A stretch of DNA of 64,000 bases from Alphaproteobacteria bacterium. GTDB taxonomy: Bacteria; Pseudomonadota; Alphaproteobacteria; Acetobacterales; Acetobacteraceae. Location of the stretch: the NCBI GenBank assembly GCA_026400815.1, contig JAPLOI010000033.1, positions 62,001 through 126,000 on the forward strand, in the 5' to 3' direction. Each line of letters begins with the position of its first letter. The first letter of the stretch is position 1. The position numbers and the translations under genes were made by a program. This document shows, one piece after another, positions 46,307 to 55,400 of the stretch. The notes under the pieces are model-generated. The model worked only from the letters and a program-made list of their open reading frames with translations, had not been told where the DNA came from and did not search any database.

Positions 46307-47058
46307 CGCCCGAAGCCCTGCCCGCCATTCACCTGGATGATCTGCGCCGTGACCCAGATCGCCATGTCGGAGGCCAGGAACATCACCACGTTCGCCACCT
46401 CCTCCGGCGTGCCCAGCCGCCCGGCGGGCATGGAGTTGAGGATGGAGTTGTAGAGCTTGGGGTCCTCGGTCTTGCGCCGCTCCCAGGAGCCGCCGGGGAA
46501 CTCGATCGAACCCGGCGCCACGCAATTCACCCGGATGCCGTGCTTGGCCAGCGCCGCGGCCTGGGTGCGGGTGTAATGGTTCACCGCCGCCTTGGCCGCG
46601 CCATAGGCGGGCGTGCGCACTGAGGGGTTGAGCCCGGAGCCGGAGGAGATGTGGATGATGCTGGGCTGCGTGCCCTTCATCAGCCAGGGCATCGCCTCCC
46701 GGCTGGCGCGCACGGCGGCCATCAGGTCCACCGACAGGCTCGATTCCCAGCTTTCCTCGTCATCGCCACGGCCGAAGCCGGAGGCGTTGTTCACCAGGAT
46801 GTCGATACCGCCGAGGGCATTGGCCGCCGCCGGGATATAGGCCGCGATCGCCGCCGCGTCGCTGAGGTCGCAGGGCGCCGCATGCGCCGTGCCGCCGAAC
46901 GCGGCCAGTTCCTTGCGCGTGGCCTCCAGCGTGTCCGCCCCGCGCGCGCAGATCGAAACCGCCGCGCCCGCCTGGGCGAAGCCCAGCGCAATCGAACGCC
47001 CAATGCCGCGGCTGCCGCCGGCGACAATCACGCGCCGGCCCTTCAGGTTCAGTTCCAT
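46303..47058 (-). CDS. SDR family oxidoreductase
   Basis: A 251-residue classical SDR. GGSRGIG (14-20), NNAS (90-93), Ser138/139, Tyr152 and Lys156 (YGAAK) give an intact active site. The C-terminal TAQIIQVNGGQGFGR matches FabG-like members. The ATG at 47058 is preferred because GAGAGGG lies 7 nt upstream; an ATG at 47064 sits too close to that site. It precedes and overlaps the serine hydrolase gene, so the two are cotranslated. The substrate is unknown. Confidence 0.88.
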   Translation of the reverse strand: MELNLKGRRVIVAGGSRGIGRSIALGFAQAGAAVSICARGADTLEATRKELAAFGGTAHAAPCDLSDAAAIAAYIPAAANALGGIDILVNNASGFGRGDDEESWESSLSVDLMAAVRASREAMPWLMKGTQPSIIHISSGSGLNPSVRTPAYGAAKAAVNHYTRTQAAALAKHGIRVNCVAPGSIEFPGGSWERRKTEDPKLYNSILNSMPAGRLGTPEEVANVVMFLASDMAIWVTAQIIQVNGGQGFGR

Positions 47059-47203
47059 GGCCATCCCTCTCTACAGGGGCGGGATCGTCGCCGTGCCGCG
47101 CTGCTCTGGCAAGGCACGGCCGCCATGCAGGGGCGAGGGTGACAGCGCGCCCCGCTCGTCGCACACTCGCGCCACTGCAAATAGTTCCAAGGAGGGGACG
47201 GGC

Positions 47204-48121
47204 ATGTCCAAGAAAATGCTTGAGGGTAAGGTTGCCCTCGTGACCGGTGCCGGCCGTGGCATCGGCCGCGCCATCGCGCTGGTGATGGCGGAGAACGGCG
47301 CCCAGGTGGTGGTGAACGACATCGGCGCCGCGGTCGATGGCAGCGGCAACGACTCGACACCCGCGCAGCAGGTGGTCAGCGAGATCGAGGCATTGCATGG
47401 CCAGGGCCAGGCCGTGGCGAACTACGACAGCGTGGCAGACTGGGACAGCGCCCAGAGCATGGTCCAGACCGCGATCGACCGCTTCGGCAAGATCGATATC
47501 GTGGTGAACAACGCCGGCATCCTGCGCGACACCATCTTCCACCGCATGACGCCGGAAGAATTCGACGCGGTGGTGAAGGTGCATCTGTACGGCGCCTTCT
47601 ACGTCTCCCGCGCCGCCATTCCGTTCATGCGCAAGCAGGAGAGCGGGGCCTTCGTGCACATGACCTCCACCTCCGGCCTGATCGGCTCGGTGGGCCAGGT
47701 GAACTATGCCGCCGCCAAGCTCGGCATTGCCGGCATGTCGCGCGGTATCGCCGGTGATGCGGCGCGCTACAACGTGCGCAGCAACTGCATCGGCCCGCAT
47801 GCCTTCAGCCGCATGATCGAGACGGTGCCCGGCCAGACCGAGGAGCAGATGCAGGCCCGCGCCGCCAAGACCCGGCCTGACCAGGTGGCGCAGCTCGCCG
47901 CCTTCCTGGGCAGCGATGCCGCCAAGGAAGTCACGGGCCAGATCATGGGTGCGCGCGGCAACGAGATCTACCTCTACAGCCAGCCGCGCCCGATCCGCAC
48001 CATGCACCGCGGCACCGGCTGGTCGGCGCAGGCCCTGGCCGAAACGCTGCTGCCGGCGTGGAAGTCCAGCCTTACGCCGCTGGAACGCACCCGCGACGTG
48101 TATGCCTGGGACGCGATCTGA
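47204..48121 (+). CDS. SDR family oxidoreductase, 3-hydroxyacyl-CoA/17-beta-HSD4-like
   Basis: A 305-residue SDR with TGAGRGIGRA (14-23), NNAG (102-105), Ser155/157, Tyr168 and Lys172 (NYAAAK). The NDIGAAVDGSG region after the second strand and the C-terminal extension resemble the dehydrogenase part of peroxisomal multifunctional enzyme type 2, which oxidises (3R)-hydroxyacyl-CoA. The ATG at 47204 follows AAGGAGG by 8 nt. A strong intrinsic terminator follows at 48146. The physiological substrate is inferred only. Confidence 0.88.
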   Translation: MSKKMLEGKVALVTGAGRGIGRAIALVMAENGAQVVVNDIGAAVDGSGNDSTPAQQVVSEIEALHGQGQAVANYDSVADWDSAQSMVQTAIDRFGKIDIVVNNAGILRDTIFHRMTPEEFDAVVKVHLYGAFYVSRAAIPFMRKQESGAFVHMTSTSGLIGSVGQVNYAAAKLGIAGMSRGIAGDAARYNVRSNCIGPHAFSRMIETVPGQTEEQMQARAAKTRPDQVAQLAAFLGSDAAKEVTGQIMGARGNEIYLYSQPRPIRTMHRGTGWSAQALAETLLPAWKSSLTPLERTRDVYAWDAI

Positions 48122-48145
48122 TCCCAGCCGAGGAACCGAACATGG

Positions 48146-48175
48146 GGGCGGGTCCGGAAGGGCCCGCCCTTTTTT
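48146..48175 (+). terminator. rho-independent terminator after the 47204-48121 SDR
   Basis: GGGCGGGTCC-GGAA-GGGCCCGCCC forms a 10-bp stem with one T-G pair and a GGAA tetraloop, directly followed by six T residues (48170-48175). It ends at the base before the stop codon of the convergent MFS gene. This is the clearest intrinsic terminator in the window. Confidence 0.85.
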
Positions 48176-49366
48176 CTATTCGGCGGCCGCAAGCCGTGCG
48201 CGGCGGTCATTGGCCAGCGCCAGCACGCAGGTGGACAGCATGAAGCCCACCGAGACGGCGAAGATCCAGCCCGGGTGGCCGAAATCCATGATCGTGCCAT
48301 AGAGCAGCGGGCCGATGATGCCGCCGATGTTGAAGCCGGTGGAGACGATGGCGAACACGCGCCCCTCTGCCCCCTTCGGCGCGCTGGCGCGCACCAGCAT
48401 GTCGCGCGAAGGCATGATCAGGCCGGTGCAGAACCCACCCACCGCCATCACCGGCAGCAGCGCCCACATCGGCAGGTTCACCAGGCCCACGATGGCGATG
48501 GCGACGGCCGTCACCGCGAAGCCACCGGCCGACACCTCGCTGTGCCGGCGCGTGCGATCGGCGACGATGCCGCCGGCCAATACGCCAAGCGCCGAGGCGC
48601 CGAGGTAGAACGACAGCGCTATGCTCGCCACCCATACCGGCGTGCCGTGATGCGCGTTCATCGCCACCACTGAGAAGCCGGAGATGCCGCCGCCGGACAT
48701 GCCGATCACGGCGAAGAACGCCACCAGCGACAGCACCTGCGGCGTGATCAACTGCCGCACCGGGATCGGCGCCCGGCGCACCGCCGCACGCGGCGCCCCG
48801 GCAGGCGCCCCGAACAGCAGCGGCAGCGCAAAGAGCGGCCCCAGCAGCCCGGCCGCAATCAGCGCGCCCGAAACGCCCCACGCACCGGCCGCGAGCAGCA
48901 TTCCCGCCGGGGCCAACGCCGTGCCGGCATAGCCGGCAAAGGTGTGGATCGAGAATGCCCGGCCAACCCGTGCCTCGCTGATCACGCCGGAGGACAGGAT
49001 GGCGTAGTCGCTGGGGTGGTAGACGCAGTTGGCCAACCCAGCCATCAGCGCGGCGGCCAGCAGAACCGGATAGACCGGGTTGAGCCCTGCCACGATGAAC
49101 GCGCTGCCGCCCAGCAGCAGCCCGCCCACCAGCAGCCGGCGCGGCCCGAACCTGTCCACCGCGAAGCCGGTCGGCGTCTGCATCAGGGCGGAGACGATGT
49201 TGAACAGCGTCAGGGCCAAGCCCAGCTCCACATAGCCCACGCCGAATTGTTCCTTGAGCAGCGGGAACAGCGGCGGCAGCACCAGGATGTGGATATGGCT
49301 GACCATGTGTGCGCCGGAGATCTGCCCCAGCGTGGCCAGCTCCTCGCGTTTCCAGCCTGCGCTCAT
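48176..49366 (-). CDS. MFS transporter of the D-threonate-type module
   Basis: A 396-residue protein with 12 predicted hydrophobic segments and the MFS motif GFAVDRFGPRRLLVGG. The ATG at 49366 overlaps the pdxA2 stop (ATGA), which fixes the start. Gene order kinase-pdxA2-transporter suggests uptake of a small sugar acid such as threonate or erythronate; the fold alone does not show direction or substrate. Confidence 0.87.
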   Translation of the reverse strand: MSAGWKREELATLGQISGAHMVSHIHILVLPPLFPLLKEQFGVGYVELGLALTLFNIVSALMQTPTGFAVDRFGPRRLLVGGLLLGGSAFIVAGLNPVYPVLLAAALMAGLANCVYHPSDYAILSSGVISEARVGRAFSIHTFAGYAGTALAPAGMLLAAGAWGVSGALIAAGLLGPLFALPLLFGAPAGAPRAAVRRAPIPVRQLITPQVLSLVAFFAVIGMSGGGISGFSVVAMNAHHGTPVWVASIALSFYLGASALGVLAGGIVADRTRRHSEVSAGGFAVTAVAIAIVGLVNLPMWALLPVMAVGGFCTGLIMPSRDMLVRASAPKGAEGRVFAIVSTGFNIGGIIGPLLYGTIMDFGHPGWIFAVSVGFMLSTCVLALANDRRARLAAAE

Positions 49367-50397
49367 ACGTGCGTTCCCTTCGCGGCCGTCATTTGCAGCG
49401 CCACTTCGATCGCCTCCACCATGCTGTCTGCGTTGGCGATGCCGCGGCCGGCGATGTCGAAGGCGGTGCCGTGGTCCACCGAGGTGCGGATCACCGGCAG
49501 GCCCAGCGTGATGTTCACGCCAGAGAGCGAATCGAAGGTGCCGGTGGCGGGGTTCATCTGGAAGCCCAGCAGCTTCACCGGAATGTGCCCCTGGTCGTGG
49601 TACATCGCCACCACCGCATCGTATTGCCCGCCGCGCAGCTTCACGAACACCGTATCCCCCGGCACGGGGCCGCTGACATGGATGCCTTCCGCGTTGCACT
49701 GCGCCACCACGGGCGCGGTCACGTCGGTGTCCTGGGTGCCGAACAGCCCGCCCTCGCCGGCATGCGGGTTCAATGCCGCCACCGCGATATGCGGCCGGGC
49801 GATGCCCATGCGGCGCAGGGCGTCATAGGTAAGATCGATCGTGCGGCGCACCCGCTCGGCCGTTACCAGCGCGGGCACCTTCTCCAGCGCCACATGGGTG
49901 GTGACGTGGCTGACGCGCATGTTCCCATGCGCCAGCATCATCACAGAGGTCTTCTGCCCCGTCAGATCCGCCAGCATATCGGTGTGGCCGGCATATTTGT
50001 GCCCTGCCAGGTTCAGCGCCTCCTTGTTCAGCGGCGCCGTCACGATGGCGGCAATCCGCCCCGCCAGGGCAAGGCGAACGGCCTGGTCCACTGCCAGAAA
50101 GCTGAAGCGCCCGGCCTCGGGGCTGAGGCATCCGGTTGCGATGGCGCCGTGCTCGTCGCCCGCCGGCAGCAGCGCCAGCGGCGGGAACGCCGCTGTCTCG
50201 TCAGCCCGTGCGAAGGCGGCATGGCCCAGCGCGGCGCAGGCCTGGTCCAATGCGGTGGCGTGCCCGATCACCAACAGGCGCATCTCTCCCGACGCCAGCC
50301 GGGGGGCGAGCGCGCGGGCAGCCTTGACGATGATCTCGGGGCCGATCCCGGCCGGATCGCCCATGGTGACGGCCAGAACCGGCGGGGACGCAGGCAT
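49363..50397 (-). CDS. pdxA2: PdxA family phosphothreonate/4-phosphoerythronate-type dehydrogenase (PdxA2)
   Basis: A 344-residue metal- and NAD-dependent dehydrogenase. GDPAGIGPEII at residues 12-22, GHTDMLADLT and MYHDQGHIPVK supply the family's metal and phosphate ligands. Because it is followed by an MFS gene and preceded 12 nt earlier by a DUF1537 kinase, it is more likely the catabolic PdxA2 (D-threonate- or D-erythronate-4-phosphate dehydrogenase) than the vitamin B6 enzyme. This PdxA2/DUF1537 pairing is established biology; assignment here is inference. A B6 role cannot be fully excluded. Confidence 0.88.
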   Translation of the reverse strand: MPASPPVLAVTMGDPAGIGPEIIVKAARALAPRLASGEMRLLVIGHATALDQACAALGHAAFARADETAAFPPLALLPAGDEHGAIATGCLSPEAGRFSFLAVDQAVRLALAGRIAAIVTAPLNKEALNLAGHKYAGHTDMLADLTGQKTSVMMLAHGNMRVSHVTTHVALEKVPALVTAERVRRTIDLTYDALRRMGIARPHIAVAALNPHAGEGGLFGTQDTDVTAPVVAQCNAEGIHVSGPVPGDTVFVKLRGGQYDAVVAMYHDQGHIPVKLLGFQMNPATGTFDSLSGVNITLGLPVIRTSVDHGTAFDIAGRGIANADSMVEAIEVALQMTAAKGTHV

Positions 50398-50409
50398 GGG
50401 AAAACTCCT

Positions 50410-51417
50410 TCAACCGAGCAGGCTGGCGAGGAAATCAGGGCGACCGAAGGCACCTGATTTGGACAGGATTGGCAACCCGTCCCAGTGCCCCCCTTCCATG
50501 CGCGAGACGGGGGCACCGGGTTCATGCTCGCCCAGCACCGTCAGCGCGGTGGCGCCAAGGCCATCCGCCAGCGCCCGCAGTGTCTCACCGCCTGCCACGA
50601 TGCAGCTCCCCGGCCGGGGCAGCCGATAGGCCACCTCCGTGAAGCACCGCCCGATCCGGTCGGCTGCCTCGGCGCGCGGCAAACCCGGCGGCAGGCGCAG
50701 GCTGATGGCCGCCGGCAACGGCAGGTCGCGGATCGCCCCCTTCAGCACATGATGCCGCGATGTCGCGGCCAGTTGCGCCTGGCTCACAGGGTGGTCGGAC
50801 CCGATCATCGCCACGAGCGGTGCCGGCAACTCCGGCCGCGGTGCCGCACCACCGCCCAGCGCGCCGGCCAACCCGCCGGTCCCCGCCCACAACACCCGGC
50901 CGGGCAGGGCACTGGCGGCGGCCACGATCGCCCGCAGTTCGGCGTCACTCTCCGCATCCCACAGGCTCACGCCGTGCGGTGCCGCCATGCCGGCACGCGC
51001 GGCAATCGGCGCGAGGCCGAGGGCAGCCAGTTGCCCGGCCAGGTCGACATCGACCGCAACGCCCTGTGCCACCTGGCGCCCATGGCGCGTCACCCGGCCC
51101 TGGAACGGGAAGGCCGGCGCGATCACCAGATGCTCGAACCCGCCGGCGCGAAAGCTGGCGGCCAGCTCGGCGGCGGGATGCCCCCGCAGCAACGAATCCA
51201 GCTTCTTGAAAGCCAGCGCGGCGCCGCGCAAAGCCGGCCCACAGGCCTCATGCGCCACCGCCGCCGCGTCCGCCGTGCCCTCGCGCGTGGCCAGGTCCCG
51301 GGCGCCGGCCGTCCAGGCGCCCTTCCACGTGACCCTCTGCGCGCCGAAGCGCGGCACGAACCGCGCGGCGGTATCCAGCGCGCCGGTCAGGTCGTCGGCC
51401 AGCAACACGAAGGACAT
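50410..51417 (-). CDS. DUF1537 four-carbon acid sugar kinase family protein
   Basis: A 335-residue kinase. The N-terminal LLADDLTGALDTA is the hallmark of the DUF1537 (OtnK/DtnK/DenK) family, and KKLDSLLRGHPAAEL and the C-terminal AGGETLRALADGLG and LSKSGAFGRPDFL fit its two domains. The family phosphorylates threonate or erythronate. The length is somewhat short compared with typical members of around 420 residues, so one segment may be reduced. First gene of a three-gene minus-strand operon with pdxA2 and an MFS gene. Confidence 0.88.
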   Translation of the reverse strand: MSFVLLADDLTGALDTAARFVPRFGAQRVTWKGAWTAGARDLATREGTADAAAVAHEACGPALRGAALAFKKLDSLLRGHPAAELAASFRAGGFEHLVIAPAFPFQGRVTRHGRQVAQGVAVDVDLAGQLAALGLAPIAARAGMAAPHGVSLWDAESDAELRAIVAAASALPGRVLWAGTGGLAGALGGGAAPRPELPAPLVAMIGSDHPVSQAQLAATSRHHVLKGAIRDLPLPAAISLRLPPGLPRAEAADRIGRCFTEVAYRLPRPGSCIVAGGETLRALADGLGATALTVLGEHEPGAPVSRMEGGHWDGLPILSKSGAFGRPDFLASLLG

Positions 51418-51586
51418 GGCGCATTTCTCCCCGGGGGCGAGTCGCCATGATCCTGGTCAATCCGCGCACCAAGCGCCATGCCAGCGCCGCATGGGCGCAG
51501 CCCAGGCCGCCGTTCATCCGATCGTGGACCGCGGATGCCCGGGTGTGCTATCGAGAAGGCTGAACAACTCTCCAGAACTGGTTGAA

Positions 51587-52591
51587 ATGGTGACGAAAGA
51601 TCGTTCCGGGCTCGATGGCATGACCCGCCGTGGAGCGCTCGCGCTCGGCGCGGCCGCCTTGCTCCCGCGTTCGGCCGGTGCCCAGGCCGGTGCCCAGGCC
51701 GGTGGGGGTGCGGTGCTGATCATGAACTCCGGCGCCGCCTCGCTGAGCGTGATCGACATGGCCACCCGCCGCGAAACCCGGCGGATTCCGGTGCTGCGGG
51801 AGCCGCATCACTGGGCCCTGACACCGGACCACAAGGAATTGCTGATCGGCGATTCCTCCGGCAACGAGCTGCAGGTGCTCGATCCCCGCACCTTCGCGGT
51901 CACGCGCCGCATGCCCATCTCCAACCCCTACCACCTGCAATTCAGCGGGGACGGCAAGTTCTTCGTCGTGGCCGGTCTCGCCCGCAACCAGATCGATATC
52001 TATGAAGCCGGCAGCTACAAGCTGCTGAAGCGCTTCCCCATCAAGTCCATGCCCAGCCACATGGATTTCCTGCCGGACAGCTCCGTGGTATTCGTCACGC
52101 TTCAGGGCACCGGCCGCATCGCCGCCATCGATCTGCGCCGGCTGGAAATCCTGTGGGATGAGCCGTGCGGCAACGCCCCCGCCGGCTTGCTGGTGCATGC
52201 CGGCCGCGTCTTGGCCGGCAACATGGGCGGCGACGACGTGGCGGTGCTCGATGCCAAAACCGGCAAGACCCTGCGCCGCATCCGCACCGGCAAGGGCGCA
52301 CACACCCTGTTCTGGGCGCCGGACCGCAAGACGATCTGGGTCAACAACCGTCTGGACCAGCAATCCGTGGTGGTGCTCGATGCCGCCACCCTCGATCCCG
52401 TGCGCCGCTACCGCCTGCCCGGTGGCCCCGATGACCTGGAATTCGCGCCGGACGGCAACATCTGGTTCACCATGCGCTTCGTCCACAAGGTGGCGGTGAT
52501 GGATCCCAGAAGCGGGGACTTCACCACCATCGATGTCGGCCGCTCCCCGCACGGCATCTTCCTCAATCCCCGCGCCATCGCCACCGCATGA
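51587..52591 (+). CDS. exported YncE-like beta-propeller protein
   Basis: A 334-residue protein with seven or so blade-like repeats (each with a VxVxD or similar element and a Gly-rich turn), as in YncE/cytochrome-D1-type propellers. The N-terminus has TRRGALALGAAALLPRSAGA, a Tat-like signal, so it is probably exported. ATG at 51587 keeps a longer n-region before the twin Arg; ATG at 51620 is an alternative. No haem motif is seen. Its TGA overlaps the next gene's ATG, so it is cotranslated with the sterol-desaturase-like gene. Confidence 0.82.
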   Translation: MVTKDRSGLDGMTRRGALALGAAALLPRSAGAQAGAQAGGGAVLIMNSGAASLSVIDMATRRETRRIPVLREPHHWALTPDHKELLIGDSSGNELQVLDPRTFAVTRRMPISNPYHLQFSGDGKFFVVAGLARNQIDIYEAGSYKLLKRFPIKSMPSHMDFLPDSSVVFVTLQGTGRIAAIDLRRLEILWDEPCGNAPAGLLVHAGRVLAGNMGGDDVAVLDAKTGKTLRRIRTGKGAHTLFWAPDRKTIWVNNRLDQQSVVVLDAATLDPVRRYRLPGGPDDLEFAPDGNIWFTMRFVHKVAVMDPRSGDFTTIDVGRSPHGIFLNPRAIATA

Positions 52592-53535
52592 TCCCCGCTT
52601 TCGACACTGCCGCCGGCTGGATCCAGGAAACCCTCCTGCTTCCGATGCTGTTCTCCCTGGGCCTGATCCAGTGGGAGGACATCTCCTTCGGCTGGGCGCT
52701 GTTCGCCGTCTATGGCGCGGCCCAAGTGGTGGTCACCTTCGCCGTCTGCGTCCCGCTGGAACGCTGGCGCCCGGTGGAGCGCTGGCCGGATGCACAGGCG
52801 GTGGTAGTGGACGTGCTCTACACCTTCGTCAGCCGCGTCGGCCTGCTGCCGCTGATCACCTACGTGCTCTTCTTCAAGCTGCAGGTGGAGCTGAGCGGCG
52901 CCCTGACCGACATGGGCTACGTCCCGCCGACTCTCGAACGCATCTTCCCGTTCCTGTTCGGCATGCCGGTGCTGACCTTCCTGCTCTACGCCATCATCCT
53001 GGATTTCGGCGAATACTGGCGCCACCGCCTCAGCCACGTCTTCCGCTGGTGGTATTCGCTCCACGCCCTGCACCACGCCCAGCGCCAGATGACCTTCTGG
53101 TCCGATGACCGCAACCATTTGCTGGACGACATCATCGGCTTCGCCTGGTTCACCTGCATCGCGCTGCTGATCGGGGTGCCGCCGATGCAGTTCCCGCTGC
53201 TGGTGCTGCTGCTGCGCCTGATCGAAAGCCTGAGCCACGCCAATGCCCGCGTCTCCTACGGCTGGCTCGGCGAGCGGCTGCTGGTCTCGCCGCGCTTCCA
53301 CCGGGCCCATCACGGCGTGACCGCGGCCGGCGAGATCAGCGTGAACTACGGCGCCGTGCTGCCCTGGTGGGACATGATCTTCCGCACCGCCGATTTCTCG
53401 CGCGAGTTCGTGCAGACCGGTGATCCGACGGCGGAGGAGGAACTGGCCACCGGCGGCTACTTCACCCAGCAATGGGTGGGGGCCAAACGGATGCTGCGCG
53501 ATATCTTCAGCAGCACGCCAAGGGGCGCCGGCTGA
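52588..53535 (+). CDS. sterol desaturase/fatty acid hydroxylase superfamily membrane protein
   Basis: A 315-residue membrane di-iron oxidase. The eight-His pattern is visible: HRLSH (146-150), HALHH (159-163), His217 and HRAHH (238-242), between four or so hydrophobic segments. Such enzymes hydroxylate or desaturate lipids using O2. Translation is coupled to the propeller gene (ATGA) and to the following amidohydrolase (TGATG). The substrate, probably a lipid or hopanoid, is unknown. Confidence 0.9.
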   Translation: MIPAFDTAAGWIQETLLLPMLFSLGLIQWEDISFGWALFAVYGAAQVVVTFAVCVPLERWRPVERWPDAQAVVVDVLYTFVSRVGLLPLITYVLFFKLQVELSGALTDMGYVPPTLERIFPFLFGMPVLTFLLYAIILDFGEYWRHRLSHVFRWWYSLHALHHAQRQMTFWSDDRNHLLDDIIGFAWFTCIALLIGVPPMQFPLLVLLLRLIESLSHANARVSYGWLGERLLVSPRFHRAHHGVTAAGEISVNYGAVLPWWDMIFRTADFSREFVQTGDPTAEEELATGGYFTQQWVGAKRMLRDIFSSTPRGAG

Positions 53536-54467
53536 TGGCAGACACCCAGCCCTATGGCGGCCCCATCATCGACACCTTCCTGCACGCCCCCTGGATCGGC
53601 GAGGCCGGTCCCATCCCCCGCGCCGACGTAGTGCCCTGGACCGACGACGCCCGCCTGCGCCGGGTGATGAGCACCTTCCACCACCCAGACCAGCCCGGCG
53701 GCCTCCCGCCGCAACGCAGCCTCGATCAAGTGCTGGCCGAGATGGACCGCGCCGGCGTTACCCACGGCATCCTGGCCGCCAAGGTCTACTACCCCACCAC
53801 CACCCCGGCGCTCGACGCGCTGCACGCCGAACTCGCCCGCCTCTGCGCCGCCTCCAACGGCCGGTTGCGCTGGATCGCCACGGTGATGCCGCCGGAGCAC
53901 GGGCCTGGCTCCTACTGGGACCTCATGCGCAACCCGCGCATCCTCCAGGCCCTGCACGGCGATCCCAACCTGGTCGGCGTCCACATCACCCCCTCGCCCT
54001 GGGGGCTGGCACCGAACGACCGCTGGTACTACCCGCTCTATGCGCGCTGCGTGGAACTCGGGCTGAAGCTCTTCACCTATGTCGGCATGCCCGGCCCGCT
54101 CTGGCCCATGGCCCCCAACGACCCTACCCACCTCGACGACGTCGCCCTGGCCTTCCCCGACCTCGCGATCATCGCCCACCATATCGGCGACCCCTGGACC
54201 GAGATGGCCGTGCGCCTGGCCGCCCGCCACGCCAATTTCTACATCTGCACCTCGGCCTGGTCGCCGAAATCCTACCCGGAGCCGCTGCTGCGCTTCCTCT
54301 CGGGCCGCTGGCACGGCCAGCGCGGCAGCGAGAAGGTGCTGTTCGCGTCGGACTACCCGTTGCTCGATCTCGCCCGCACGGTGGCAGCCGCGCGCGCCAT
54401 GAACCTCCCGGCGGAGGACCTGCGCCGCATGCTGCACGACAACGCCCAGGCGCTGCTTTTCAGTTAA
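53535..54467 (+). CDS. amidohydrolase family (metal-dependent TIM-barrel) protein
   Basis: A 310-residue amidohydrolase_2-type enzyme. IIDTFLHAPW at residues 11-20 is an atypical version of the metal-binding DxHxH motif in which one His is lost (here D-T-F-L-H). Later IIAHHIGDPWTE and FASDYPLLD supply a His pair and a metal-type Asp. The family includes decarboxylases and hydratases. It overlaps the previous gene by one base. The changed first motif means catalysis should be tested. Confidence 0.83.
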   Translation: MADTQPYGGPIIDTFLHAPWIGEAGPIPRADVVPWTDDARLRRVMSTFHHPDQPGGLPPQRSLDQVLAEMDRAGVTHGILAAKVYYPTTTPALDALHAELARLCAASNGRLRWIATVMPPEHGPGSYWDLMRNPRILQALHGDPNLVGVHITPSPWGLAPNDRWYYPLYARCVELGLKLFTYVGMPGPLWPMAPNDPTHLDDVALAFPDLAIIAHHIGDPWTEMAVRLAARHANFYICTSAWSPKSYPEPLLRFLSGRWHGQRGSEKVLFASDYPLLDLARTVAAARAMNLPAEDLRRMLHDNAQALLFS

Positions 54468-55309
54468 CCCAGCCGCAGCAACGGCACTGCCGCCCCCGCC
54501 AGCGCCACCGCGGCAATCCGCACCGCTGTGAACCGCTCGCGCAGGAACAGCGCTGCAATCACGATGGCAAACAGCGCCGAGGTATCGCGCAGTGCCGCCG
54601 CCGGGGCGATCGGTGCCAGGCTGAACACCCACAGGATCAGCAGATACGATATCATGGAGGCGATCCCGCCCGGCACCGCCACCCGCAGCACGCCGGGCAA
54701 TTCCGCCACCGCCGGCAGGTTGCGCCGCTGCCGCACCAGCATCGCCAGTGCATTGGCCACCGACACCACGATCCCATAGGCCCACGGCGAGCCCGAGGCC
54801 CGCACACCCTGCGCATCACAGATCACATAGGCCGCCGTCCCCAGCCCCGCCGCCAGGGTCCAACCCATCGCCTGCATGTTGGCGGCCCGTCCCGCCCCCG
54901 CCCGGGCCGCATCGAAGGCGAGCGTCAGCAACGAAAGCGCGATCACCGCCACGCCCACCAACCCCCACGGCCCCACATGCTCCCCGGCCACGGCCGCGGC
55001 CAGCGGCACGATCAGCAGCACCGCCACCGCCCGGATCACCGGATACACCAGCCCGAACCCCGCCAGCGCATAGGCCCGCAGCATCGCCGGCACCGTCATC
55101 GTGTTGATCGCCGTGGACAGCGCAATCCACGCCAACGACTCCACCGCCGGCAGCCCGGTCCAATACAGCCCGGGAAGCCCGATCAGCGCCGCGAAGCACA
55201 TCTGGCCCGTGGCCGCCTGCGCCGGATTTCGGCTGGCCTTCACCGCGGCATTCCACCCGGCATGCAGCACGGCACTGAACAGGGCGGCGGCAACGAAGAT
55301 CTGGTCCAT
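54464..55309 (-). CDS. EamA/DMT family transporter
   Basis: A 281-residue inner-membrane protein with about ten hydrophobic segments in two EamA halves; ALAGFGLVYPVIRAVAVLL and LAPIAPAAALRDTSALFAIV are the half-ending motifs, split here by the family. The ATG at 55309 begins at MDQIFVAAALFSAVLHAGWNA, a typical DMT start. Its end overlaps the convergent amidohydrolase end by 4 nt. The substrate is unknown. Confidence 0.88.
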   Translation of the reverse strand: MDQIFVAAALFSAVLHAGWNAAVKASRNPAQAATGQMCFAALIGLPGLYWTGLPAVESLAWIALSTAINTMTVPAMLRAYALAGFGLVYPVIRAVAVLLIVPLAAAVAGEHVGPWGLVGVAVIALSLLTLAFDAARAGAGRAANMQAMGWTLAAGLGTAAYVICDAQGVRASGSPWAYGIVVSVANALAMLVRQRRNLPAVAELPGVLRVAVPGGIASMISYLLILWVFSLAPIAPAAALRDTSALFAIVIAALFLRERFTAVRIAAVALAGAAVPLLRLG

Positions 55310-55400
55310 GCCGCAGCCTAGCCCTGCCTGCCGCGCCGGCGGAACTGGCCGCGCCCCGCCGCGCGGGCTACCATCCCATCCAGGAGCCAGGAGCCGTACC

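Noticed and set aside
49363-50397. Assigning this gene as biosynthetic pdxA for vitamin B6
   Set aside because: Its overlap with an MFS gene and adjacency to a DUF1537 kinase favour the catabolic PdxA2 role.
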